This document shows, in pieces, positions 27,849 to 35,454 of a stretch of 64,000 nucleotides of DNA. This DNA is from Tolumonas osonensis (GTDB lineage Bacteria > Pseudomonadota > Gammaproteobacteria > Enterobacterales > Aeromonadaceae). Positions within the stretch are counted from its first letter, which is position 1. Every line of letters begins with the position of its first letter. The notes beneath the pieces are model-generated. The model made no database searches. It was not told where the DNA came from and saw nothing but the letters and a program-made list of their open reading frames with translations. A program made the position numbers and the translations under genes. The stretch is taken from positions 62,001 through 126,000 of the forward strand of contig NZ_JACHGR010000010.1 in assembly GCF_014202415.1 (NCBI RefSeq). The letters run 5' to 3'.

Positions 27849-28970
27849 ATGAAAATGAGCTCATCTATTATCGCGGTCAGTTTGTTGATGTTGCTGCAGA
27901 GTGCCGGTGCCGGCGCTATCACGCCGGTGCGCAATGCGATTGCTACCGGAGGACAAAATGATACCTATTTCCGGATAGGGGAAGAGCTCAGACAATACGT
28001 GATGCCTGAATTACAGAATCAGACCTCAAGAGGTGCAGTCGACAATATCAAGGCGCTCAGTAAATCCAAGGGCGTCTCTTTTGCTATTGTGCAGTCGGAT
28101 GTATATCAGACCTATGTAAATCTTCAGGAGAATGATCCGGATCCGGCGGTCCGGCAATGGGCTTCTGATCTATTGAATTCATTGCGGGTTGTCGCACCGT
28201 TATATAGCGAAGAAATCTATTTTGTCGTGCATAAAGACTCCCCGATGCAGGAGTTACAGGATATTGCCGGCAAGCGGCTGGCGATCGGCCCGGAAGGCAG
28301 TGGTACCAATCTGACCGCTAAAAACATCTATTACAAGCTGTTCGGCAAAGCGCCGATCGTGGTGAAACCGTTCATCGAAGAGGGTGTTCTGGGCTCGGAT
28401 GAAGGGACGCGCTATGTCCGTTCCGCACTCTGGCATCTGGCACATCCTGAGGCCGGTCCGGAAGAGCGCAAAGCGGACGTGGTGGTGATTATCGGCGGTC
28501 AGCCACTGCCACTGCTGCAGCGCCTGGGCAAGGATTACAAACTGCTGGCAACCAATATTAAAAATGATGCAACGGAAGCGTTGCTGAAAGACTACAGCAT
28601 CGGTTTTGCGGATCAGAAAAACTATCCGTTCCTGCCAAAACATATGCCGGTCATGATGGTGCAGTCGTATCTGATCACGGCGCAGTTTCGTGATAAACAG
28701 CGCCGTGGCTTTGTGAAACAGTTCGCCGATTCACTGTGTAAAAATTACGATAAATTGTATGAACATGGGCATGACAAGTGGAAAGAGCTGGTCTGGTCTC
28801 CCCAACGTCCGCACTTGCCGTCTCTGCTTTCCGGCTGGAAATATTCCGATATCACCACGCCTGTCCTGGAGGCGTGTAATGCCGACAGCACAAGCCAGCC
28901 ATCACTGGCTGCGGAATCCACGGCGTTACCTTGTACCATGGAAGACAGGGCTATCGGTTTGTGTATGTAA
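27849..28970 (+). CDS. TAXI-family TRAP-type solute-binding protein with C-terminal C-x9-C motif
   Basis: This 373-aa periplasmic binding protein starts at the ATG at 27849 (GGGAG upstream). The signal peptide ends near GAGAGA/ITPV. TAXI (NMT1_3) features include ATGGQNDTYFRIGEEL, VSFAIVQSDVY, LYSEEIYFVVHKDSP and LAIGPEGSGTNLTA. The usual fused TRAP permease is absent from the neighbourhood. After the fold comes a Ser/Ala-rich linker and the terminal CTMEDRAIGLCM, shared with the upstream gene. The ligand is unknown, and whether it serves transport or signalling is open. A strong terminator follows. Confident on fold. Confidence 0.85.
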   Translation: MKMSSSIIAVSLLMLLQSAGAGAITPVRNAIATGGQNDTYFRIGEELRQYVMPELQNQTSRGAVDNIKALSKSKGVSFAIVQSDVYQTYVNLQENDPDPAVRQWASDLLNSLRVVAPLYSEEIYFVVHKDSPMQELQDIAGKRLAIGPEGSGTNLTAKNIYYKLFGKAPIVVKPFIEEGVLGSDEGTRYVRSALWHLAHPEAGPEERKADVVVIIGGQPLPLLQRLGKDYKLLATNIKNDATEALLKDYSIGFADQKNYPFLPKHMPVMMVQSYLITAQFRDKQRRGFVKQFADSLCKNYDKLYEHGHDKWKELVWSPQRPHLPSLLSGWKYSDITTPVLEACNADSTSQPSLAAESTALPCTMEDRAIGLCM

Positions 28971-28990
28971 CGTGACGGAAAAACACCGTA

Positions 28991-29017
28991 CCACCGCTGG
29001 CGGCGGTGGTTTTTTTT
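28991..29017 (+). terminator. Intrinsic terminator after the TAXI protein gene
   Basis: CCACCGC (28991-28997), a TGGCG loop and GCGGTGG (29003-29009) are followed by eight T bases. It ends the two-gene unit 27304-28970. Confidence 0.9.
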
Positions 29018-29078
29018 CATCATGGATCTGCGCTTTACGCTATCATAGCCACCTTTGTGCGGCAGGTGGTTTCATGTT

Positions 29079-30305
29079 ATGACCTTTTTTGATGTGCAGC
29101 GGGTGCGCGAACAGTTTCCGATCTTACAGCAACAGATCAATGGTTATCCGCTGGTTTATCTCGATAGTGCAGCAACAGCCCATAAACCGGAGTGCGTCCT
29201 GCAGGCAATGTTTGATTTTTATCGCTCGGATAATGCCAATGTTCACCGCAGCGCGCATACGCTGGCGGCCCGGGCAACGCACAAGTTTGAGCGGGCGCGA
29301 CAGCGAGTCGCCGATTTTCTCAATGCCCGCAGCAGTCATGAAATCATCTGGACGCGCGGAACCACCGAGTCGATCAATCTGGTGGCACAGACCTGGGGAC
29401 GCAGAAATCTGCAACCGGGCGATGAGCTCCTGTTATCGGCGATGGAACATCATGCCAATCTGGTCACCTGGCAACAGATTGCTATAGAAACCGGCGCGCA
29501 GTTGCGCATCATCCCGCTGCTGGAAAACGGCGATCTGGATATGCAGGCGTATCAGAATCTGTTGTCTGCGCGTACCCGTCTGGTCGCGGTGGTGCAGGTC
29601 TCCAATGTCCTGGGGACGGTGAATCCGGTCGCAGAAATCGTGCGGCTGGCAAAACAGGCCGGGGCGCTGACTCTAATCGACGGGGCGCAGGCGGTGGCGC
29701 ATGCACCGGTAGATGTGCAGGCACTGGATTGTGATTTTTATGCTTTTTCCGGGCACAAGGTCTATGGCCCAACCGGAATCGGCGTGTTGTATGGCCGGCA
29801 GGAGTTACTGGCGCAACTACCGCCCTGGCAGTTTGGTGGTGAGATGATAGAAAAAGTCTCTTTCACCGAAACGCAGTTTAGTCTGCCGCCTTTGCGTTTC
29901 GAAGCCGGCACACCGGCGATCGCGGAAGCATTGGGATTATCGGCGGCACTGGACTTTCTTTGTCAGCAGCAGGCCGCAGGTGCAGAAGAGTACCAGCAAC
30001 AACTGTTGCAGCGTTTACTGCAGGGTCTGCAGCAGATAGATGGCGTCTCGCTGGTGGGACAACCGGCACAACGGCAGGGTGTTGTCTCAATCGTTCTGAC
30101 GCGGGCACATCACCATGATGTTTGCCAGTTACTGGATGCGCAGGGTATCGCCGTACGCAGCGGCCACCACTGTGCTATGCCATTATTGAGTCAATTAGGG
30201 CTTGCCGGCACCTTGCGAATCTCTCTGGGTGTCTATAATAGTGAGGAGGAGATAGATCTTTTCCTGCAGGCACTGCGTCAGGCTCTGGAGCTGTTGCATG
30301 ACTGA
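29079..30305 (+). CDS. csdA: Cysteine desulfurase CsdA
   Basis: This 408-aa PLP enzyme of the SufS/CsdA group removes sulfur from cysteine as a protein persulfide. The PLP lysine is Lys227 (FSGHKVYGPTGIG) and the catalytic cysteine Cys365 (RSGHHCAMPLL); AEHHANL-type block EHHANLVTW is present. I take the ATG at 29079; an in-frame GTG at 29055 would add eight residues without homology. It overlaps csdE by 8 bp, and CsdE is its sulfur acceptor. With tcdA nearby this is the CSD system. High confidence. Confidence 0.94.
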   Translation: MTFFDVQRVREQFPILQQQINGYPLVYLDSAATAHKPECVLQAMFDFYRSDNANVHRSAHTLAARATHKFERARQRVADFLNARSSHEIIWTRGTTESINLVAQTWGRRNLQPGDELLLSAMEHHANLVTWQQIAIETGAQLRIIPLLENGDLDMQAYQNLLSARTRLVAVVQVSNVLGTVNPVAEIVRLAKQAGALTLIDGAQAVAHAPVDVQALDCDFYAFSGHKVYGPTGIGVLYGRQELLAQLPPWQFGGEMIEKVSFTETQFSLPPLRFEAGTPAIAEALGLSAALDFLCQQQAAGAEEYQQQLLQRLLQGLQQIDGVSLVGQPAQRQGVVSIVLTRAHHHDVCQLLDAQGIAVRSGHHCAMPLLSQLGLAGTLRISLGVYNSEEEIDLFLQALRQALELLHD

Positions 30306-30756
30306 TTTATCTGATTTGGCGATACATTATCCTGTCGGTGCGGGCATGGCGCTAGACGAACATCATATCCGGCAGTTGTTAACCAACGCTCACAGCTGGG
30401 AAGAGCGGTATCGCCAGTTGCTGCAGTTAACCCGGCAGGTACCGGCGCTCCCACCGGAATGGCGTCAGACGGAGTTTGAGGTCAGCGGGTGTGAGAGTCG
30501 GGTGTGGCTAGTGCTTTATAAAGACGAAGAGGGATTGTATCATTTTGCGGTCGACAGTGAGTCCCGGATTGTAAAAGCGTTGCTGATCACACTTTTAGCT
30601 GCGGTTGATCATCAACCAGCTGACAAGATCCAGAGGATCCAAGTAGCATCCTATTTTGCTGAACTGGGATTTGCTCAGCATATAACGCCATCCCGGACGA
30701 ACGGTTTGGTCGCCGTATGGAAAAAAATGAGTGATTTTTGTGCGCTGTCTGCATAA
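30298..30756 (+). CDS. csdE: Sulfur acceptor protein CsdE
   Basis: This 152-aa SufE-family protein receives persulfide sulfur from CsdA. The acceptor Cys65 lies in the conserved EVSGCESRVWL loop, and the N-terminal WEERYRQLLQL helix is typical. The gene overlaps csdA by 8 bp, which indicates coupled translation. In E. coli CsdE also contacts TcdA (CsdL), encoded ~0.9 kb away here on the other strand. High confidence. Confidence 0.93.
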   Translation: MTDLSDLAIHYPVGAGMALDEHHIRQLLTNAHSWEERYRQLLQLTRQVPALPPEWRQTEFEVSGCESRVWLVLYKDEEGLYHFAVDSESRIVKALLITLLAAVDHQPADKIQRIQVASYFAELGFAQHITPSRTNGLVAVWKKMSDFCALSA

Positions 30757-30773
30757 AATTATAACTGGAGCAC

Positions 30774-30822
30774 ATTAATCGGGACCCTACTGAATCATAA
30801 TAGTTATAGGTTCCCGGTTAAT
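30774..30822. repeat. Long imperfect inverted repeat upstream of the EAL-like gene
   Basis: Bases 30774-30789 and 30807-30822 pair at 15 of 16 positions (one T-G, one mismatch) around a 17-nt loop. No T-run follows. It lies 39 bp before the EAL-like gene start, so it could be an operator or a 5'-leader structure of that gene, or a 3' structure of csdE. Confidence 0.6.
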
Positions 30823-30860
30823 CAGAATAACCAACGGATAATTCCAGGTGGAGGAATCGC

Positions 30861-31538
30861 ATGCTAGACGGATTACCTGCCGTACTGAATAAAGCATCGT
30901 TGCGGTTCGTGGCTCAGCCTATTTTTCGCCAGAAAGGTGAATTATATGGTCACGAAATGATGTTGTTACATAAGCAGCATAAAGACCCGGCAATGTTTAT
31001 GAAAATCGTAAACCATATGGGTTTGCGTCAGAATCTGGATCTCGAAGTTTGTCGTATGGCAGAGCCAGTGCTGCGAACTCACAATTTGACGGGTTGTTGC
31101 TGCATTAATCTGTTTGCTGATTCCTTACAGGAAGAGGCAGTCGTTGAAGCATTGTTAATGTTGGCGGACCCGGGTGCCAAACGCTGGGTTATGGTCAACG
31201 TGATGAATCTGGATACCAGTAACAAGCAGTTTAATCTGGCAGAAGTTATTGCCGATTTGCGCCAGTGTGGTGTCCGTTTCAGCTATGACGTGAAATTGCT
31301 GATGCAAATCACGGCCATGTCTCTGCCGGTCGATACCTTACGTATGGATATCCGTCAGGTTCCGGAAGATCAATGGGCTCGCTGGATTTCATTTGCAGAA
31401 AGTAACTGTGTGCCTATGCTGGCGGCTGGTGTGGATGATGAAGCCCGCCGTGAAACATTGTCTCAACTGGGCATTGATTTCCTGCAGGGTAAAATATTTG
31501 CGGATATGGTCTTGCTGAACCAGAATCAGACTGCGTAA
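30861..31538 (+). CDS. Degenerate EAL-domain protein (probably not a c-di-GMP phosphodiesterase)
   Basis: This 225-aa protein is a stand-alone EAL-like domain. It keeps the frame of the fold: FVAQPIFRQKGELYGHE at the start (where EAL enzymes have YQPI..G.EAL.R), CCINLFADSL in the middle and LGIDFLQGKIFA at the end. The catalytic residues are gone, however: EAL reads EMM (32-34), and the DDFG metal motif is replaced by FSYDVKLL. It may bind c-di-GMP or a protein partner rather than cleave. GGTGGAGGAATCGC gives a strong ribosome site. Confident on fold, inactive by inference. Confidence 0.78.
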   Translation: MLDGLPAVLNKASLRFVAQPIFRQKGELYGHEMMLLHKQHKDPAMFMKIVNHMGLRQNLDLEVCRMAEPVLRTHNLTGCCCINLFADSLQEEAVVEALLMLADPGAKRWVMVNVMNLDTSNKQFNLAEVIADLRQCGVRFSYDVKLLMQITAMSLPVDTLRMDIRQVPEDQWARWISFAESNCVPMLAAGVDDEARRETLSQLGIDFLQGKIFADMVLLNQNQTA

Positions 31539-31577
31539 TCCGATATTCTGATTCAGCCGTGTAATCAACCAGAAAAT

Positions 31578-31613
31578 CACAAAAACAACCTGGACGTTTT
31601 TGTGTTTTTTTTT
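31578..31613 (+). terminator. Intrinsic terminator after the EAL-like gene
   Basis: CACAAAAAC (31578-31586) pairs perfectly with GTTTTTGTG (31596-31604), followed by nine T bases. The stem is AT-rich but the T-run is long. It lies against the tcdA stop on the other strand. Confidence 0.8.
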
Positions 31614-31615
31614 GT

Positions 31616-32395
31616 TTATTTTCCTGCCAGTTTTTTCAGAACATAAGATACCGCGGTGAAACCAAAGGTCGCGGTCACTACGGTCGTGGCTCCGAATCCG
31701 GAAGCACAATCCATCTTCATGTTGCCATCACTGCTGGCTTTGGCACTGCAGGTTCCGCCAGCGCCGTCCGGGTAGGTCAGCTGTTCTGTGGAATAGACGC
31801 ATGGGATCCCGAATTTTTTCTTCGGATCGCGGGGAAAACCAAATTTGCGTCGCAGGTCGGCCCGAACCTTGGCTGCCAGCGGATCCTGGGTGGTTTTGGC
31901 CAGATCCGTAATGGTGATCTGAGTAGGATCCATCTGTCCGCCAGCGCCACCCGTGGTGATCAACGGGATCTTCTGTCGTTTACAGTAGGCCAGCAGCGCG
32001 ACTTTGGCGCGCAGGCTGTCAATGGCATCGACCACGAAATCAAAGCGGGAGTCTACATACTCCTTCAGATTTTCCTCGGTGATAAAATCGTCAATGATAT
32101 GGATCCGGCAATCAGGATTGATCAGCTGAATACGCTCTGCCATCACTTCCGTTTTTAACTTGCCGACATTGCCCTGCAAGGCATGTATCTGGCGGTTGGT
32201 GTTAGTGACACAAACATCATCCATATCAATCAGTGTTAATTGGCCGATCCCGGAGCGGGCCAGTGCTTCTGCTGCCCATGAACCGACGCCACCAATGCCG
32301 ATGACACAGACATGGCTTTGCTGAAAGCGCTGGAATGCTTTTTCACCATATAAACGGGCTATGCCACCGAAACGCTGAGAATTATCTGACTGCAT
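31616..32395 (-). CDS. tcdA: tRNA threonylcarbamoyladenosine dehydratase TcdA (CsdL)
   Basis: This 259-aa E1-like enzyme (E. coli 268 aa) uses ATP to convert t6A37 of tRNA into its cyclic form ct6A. The Rossmann motif GIGGVGSWAAEALAR is at about 31-45, with TLIDMDDVCVTNTNRQ, DAIDSLRAKVALL, TTGGAGGQMDPTQI and the tail MDCASGFGATTVVTATFGF. The catalytic-type cysteine region is conserved. It is convergent with the csdAE/EAL unit; TcdA receives help from CsdA/CsdE in E. coli. High confidence. Confidence 0.95.
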   Translation of the reverse strand: MQSDNSQRFGGIARLYGEKAFQRFQQSHVCVIGIGGVGSWAAEALARSGIGQLTLIDMDDVCVTNTNRQIHALQGNVGKLKTEVMAERIQLINPDCRIHIIDDFITEENLKEYVDSRFDFVVDAIDSLRAKVALLAYCKRQKIPLITTGGAGGQMDPTQITITDLAKTTQDPLAAKVRADLRRKFGFPRDPKKKFGIPCVYSTEQLTYPDGAGGTCSAKASSDGNMKMDCASGFGATTVVTATFGFTAVSYVLKKLAGK

Positions 32396-32436
32396 ATTAT
32401 TAAACGTTCACATCAATATGAGAATTTAAGGATTAT

Positions 32437-32460
32437 ATCAGCTTTGTGAATTAAGCTGAT
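32437..32460. repeat. Perfect 8-bp inverted repeat between tcdA and the glycan operon
   Basis: ATCAGCTT (32437-32444) and AAGCTGAT (32453-32460) are exact inverse copies with an 8-bp spacer, in the 208-bp divergent region upstream of tcdA and the glycosyltransferase gene. It could be an operator for either promoter. No named regulator motif is recognised. Confidence 0.45.
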
Positions 32461-32603
32461 GGCCTCCGGTATCCCGAAATTTGTGCTTTTGTTACATATC
32501 AACGGGAGACGGCTATTTAGTGATGGTGCTGGATCAGGCAAAATAGTGGCATCTTGCCTTTATGTTGCCTTGGCACATATCCCAGAAATATCAGGAAGAA
32601 AAC

Positions 32604-33377
32604 ATGATCTGTGAGCACGCAGAAATGGTGAAACGCCAACCGGCGGTTACCGTTGTTATCCCCGCGAAAAATGAAGCAGAAAATATCCGTCCATTGATCA
32701 GTGAGATCCGTGCGGCGATGGATGATGTATTTGATTACGAACTGATCTACGTTGATGACGGCAGTACCGATCAGACATTTAATATTCTGAAGACTATCCG
32801 GGATGAAGGCTTCAGCAAGCTGAAAGTGATCAGCCATCAGCAATCTGTCGGACAGAGTTTTTCGGTGCTGAATGGTGCGCGAAATGGCAAAGGCGAATGG
32901 CTGGTGGTGCTGGATGCGGACGGACAGAATGATCCGGCGGACATTCCAGGCATGTTAAAGACGCTGCAGGCGGCTTATGCGGCTGATCCGAAAAAAGTCG
33001 GGATCATTGGCCATCGGGTAACGCGTCGGGATGACTGGGTGAAACGTCTTTCTTCTAAGCTGGCGAATGGTTTCCGTGACTGGATGCTGAAAGATGGTAT
33101 TCCTGATACCGGTTGTGGCCTGAAAGCGACTCGTCGTGACTGGTATGTGCAGTTGCCGGCATTCAATCATATGCATCGTTATGTCCCGGCGCTGATCCAG
33201 AGCATGGGGGGCGAAATGCTGGTGCATCCGGTGAATCATCGTCCGCGTATGGCCGGAGTGTCTAACTACGGCGTCTGGAACCGTTTGTGGGTCGGCTTGG
33301 TTGATGTCTTCGGTGTGCGCTGGTTACAGCACCGGGCGAAACGGATTGTGATCCGGGAGATCCTGAATGGCGATTGA
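32604..33377 (+). CDS. GT2 glycosyltransferase, polyprenyl-phosphate sugar synthase (DPM/ArnC-like)
   Basis: This 257-aa family 2 glycosyltransferase has no long membrane tail. Nucleotide-sugar motifs are VVIPAKNEAENI, VDDGSTDQT and the metal-binding DADGQNDP, followed by a conserved GLKATRRDWY segment. The family loads a sugar onto undecaprenyl or dolichyl phosphate on the cytoplasmic side. I choose the ATG at 32604 (AGGAAGAAAAC upstream) over 32562. Its 3' end overlaps the LAB_N gene by 11 bp. The downstream epimerase suggests uronic-acid (galacturonate) substrate, an inference. Confident on family. Confidence 0.85.
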   Translation: MICEHAEMVKRQPAVTVVIPAKNEAENIRPLISEIRAAMDDVFDYELIYVDDGSTDQTFNILKTIRDEGFSKLKVISHQQSVGQSFSVLNGARNGKGEWLVVLDADGQNDPADIPGMLKTLQAAYAADPKKVGIIGHRVTRRDDWVKRLSSKLANGFRDWMLKDGIPDTGCGLKATRRDWYVQLPAFNHMHRYVPALIQSMGGEMLVHPVNHRPRMAGVSNYGVWNRLWVGLVDVFGVRWLQHRAKRIVIREILNGD

Positions 33378-33708
33378 TTGGCTGGATCTGCCTATTTCCT
33401 GGCTGGAATGGACGGGTGTGCATATCACCGGCTGGAAGATTATTGGTTATACCGGCGCGCTGATGTTTGGTGGTCGCTGGCTGGTACAGTTTGTGGCATC
33501 AAAACGGGCCGGTAAACCGGTCATTCCCCGGCTGTTCTGGTACATGAGTGTGGGCGGCAGTCTGATGACGCTGAGCTATTTTCTGTTTTCTGCCAAACAG
33601 GACTCGGTCGGCGTGTTGCAGAATATATTCCCTGCGTTTACCGCGCTCTACAGTCTCTGGCTGGATATCAAGCACCGTGGCTGGCATCGGGACAGGGCTT
33701 CGCACTGA
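33367..33708 (+). CDS. Small LAB_N-domain membrane protein
   Basis: This 113-aa protein consists of one lipid-A biosynthesis N-terminal (LAB_N) domain. It has three hydrophobic segments, with GWKIIGYTGALMFGGRWLVQF, ASKRAGKPVIPRLFWYMS and GSLMTLSYFLFSAKQDSVGVLQN as typical blocks. Such small proteins often sit between DPM-like and ArnT-like glycosyltransferase genes and may flip or hold the lipid-linked sugar; the role is inferred. It overlaps the preceding gene by 11 bp, a sign of tight coupling. Confidence 0.82.
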   Translation: MAIDWLDLPISWLEWTGVHITGWKIIGYTGALMFGGRWLVQFVASKRAGKPVIPRLFWYMSVGGSLMTLSYFLFSAKQDSVGVLQNIFPAFTALYSLWLDIKHRGWHRDRASH

Positions 33709-33736
33709 TAACGAAGTCTGCTTTTCAGGATCCTTT

Positions 33737-35452
33737 ATGATAACTGATCGTAATGTGTTGCAGGGCTGGCAGAACGACCGGCTCAATCTGTTGTTTTTAC
33801 TCGGTTTGGGATTGTTGATTCTGGGTGCAGGGCTTGGTCTGCGCGATCCCTGGCCGGCGGATGAACCCCGTTTTGCCCTGGTAGCAAAACAGATGGTGGA
33901 ATCGGGGCAGTGGCTGTTCCCGTTCCGTGGTGGTGAAATTTATCCGGATAAGCCGCCGATGTTTATGTGGGGCATCGCGCTGGGTTATTTCATTACCGGC
34001 TCATTGCGGGTCGCTTTTTTGCTGCCGTCACTGTTGGCAGGGCTCGGTTGTCTTGTCCTGACCTATGACATTGCCCGCCGGATCTGGGATCGGGCAACTG
34101 CTTTTCGCGCCGGTCTTTTTTTATTGTTTACGGTGCAATTCACGGTACAGGCAAAACAGGCCCAGATTGATGCGCTGGTGACCTTTTTTATCACCCTGGG
34201 CGGCTACGGTTTCCTGCGTTTTCTGCTGTGTAATGGCGGCTGGCGCTGGTACTACCTGGGCTGGTTTGCCGCCGGTTTAGGCATTATCACCAAGGGGGTC
34301 GGCATTATTGCCGCGCTGATGCTGATTCCGACGCTGTGGACACATCGCGAACAGATAAAACAGGCCACCGGTGCCCAGTGGCTGAAAGGGCTGGCGGGGC
34401 CGCTGTTCATGTTGCTGGCCTGCGCATTGTGGGTCATTCCCATGGTGCTGGTGGTACAGCAGCATCCGTTACCGGAATTTCTGGCGTACCGGGATAATAT
34501 CCTGTTCCGCCAGACCGTGACCCGTTATGCCAATGCCTGGCACCACATCAAACCGTTCTGGTTCTATCTGGTAAATGTGATCCCGTCATTCTGGTTGCCG
34601 TGGTCGTTATTGTTACCCTGGATGGTCTGGCAGATTAAACGGGATGTGAAACAGGGCCAACGACCGGTGATATTGCTGGCGGGTTACCTGCTGCTGACCC
34701 TGCTGTTCTTCTCTGCTTCTGCGGGTAAACGCGGTGTCTATATCACACCGGCAACTCCGGTTCTGGCGCTGCTGGTTGCTTACTGGCTACCTGAATTGCT
34801 GAACCGCCGCTGGCCTGCCCGTCTGCTGGCCGGATTAAGCTGGTTGCTGAGCGGACTCTTCCTGTGTGCCGGTATTGTTTTATTACTCAAACCCGCGCTG
34901 ATTGCCAAACTGGGAGAGATGGATTCGCCGGTGTTGCTGGCATTATCGCTGGGCGTGACAGGGTTGCTGGTCAACTGGTTCCTGCGACGTCAGCCGCTTT
35001 CGGCGATACTGACCATGCTGACCATCCTTTGGCTGCATTATGGTTTCTGGTCGTACCCGCTGATGAATCATCTGCGGACACCGCAACAGATCATGCAGGA
35101 TGCAGGACAGCGTCTGGCGCCGCAGGATGAACTATTGCTGACCAATTTCCGGGAACAGTTCCTGTTGTTCGCGAATCGGCCCTTGTATCACTTTGCCTAT
35201 CTGCAGGCCGATGAACCGCAGCCAACAGATGCGGCCGTCTGGGTACAAGCTTCGCCACACCGGTGGGTATTAGGTCCGGGTGATAAATTGAGTAAATGTT
35301 TTGCGGCGGATAAGGGTATTGCACTGGGCCAGCGTCATGGTGATGACTGGTTCCTGTTCCGGGCCGATGCCGTCATCCCGGCCTGTCAGTCAGCGCAAAG
35401 CTCCGGTGCCGATATTTTCTATTATGCGCCTAAACTGTTGGCAGGAGAGTGA
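33737..35452 (+). CDS. ArnT-like GT39 lipid-linked sugar transferase
   Basis: This 571-aa integral membrane GT-C glycosyltransferase has about 11-12 membrane spans and a C-terminal periplasmic part. The first periplasmic loop has the catalytic-type acidic motif DPWPADEPRFA and the YPDKPPMFMW segment found in ArnT/PMT enzymes. ArnT-type enzymes move a sugar from undecaprenyl phosphate to lipid A or another envelope acceptor. The start is taken at the ATG at 33737 (AGGATCCTTT upstream); 33677 lies in the preceding gene. The sugar is probably the product of the epimerase downstream. Confidence 0.85.
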   Translation: MITDRNVLQGWQNDRLNLLFLLGLGLLILGAGLGLRDPWPADEPRFALVAKQMVESGQWLFPFRGGEIYPDKPPMFMWGIALGYFITGSLRVAFLLPSLLAGLGCLVLTYDIARRIWDRATAFRAGLFLLFTVQFTVQAKQAQIDALVTFFITLGGYGFLRFLLCNGGWRWYYLGWFAAGLGIITKGVGIIAALMLIPTLWTHREQIKQATGAQWLKGLAGPLFMLLACALWVIPMVLVVQQHPLPEFLAYRDNILFRQTVTRYANAWHHIKPFWFYLVNVIPSFWLPWSLLLPWMVWQIKRDVKQGQRPVILLAGYLLLTLLFFSASAGKRGVYITPATPVLALLVAYWLPELLNRRWPARLLAGLSWLLSGLFLCAGIVLLLKPALIAKLGEMDSPVLLALSLGVTGLLVNWFLRRQPLSAILTMLTILWLHYGFWSYPLMNHLRTPQQIMQDAGQRLAPQDELLLTNFREQFLLFANRPLYHFAYLQADEPQPTDAAVWVQASPHRWVLGPGDKLSKCFAADKGIALGQRHGDDWFLFRADAVIPACQSAQSSGADIFYYAPKLLAGE

Positions 35453-35454
35453 GT

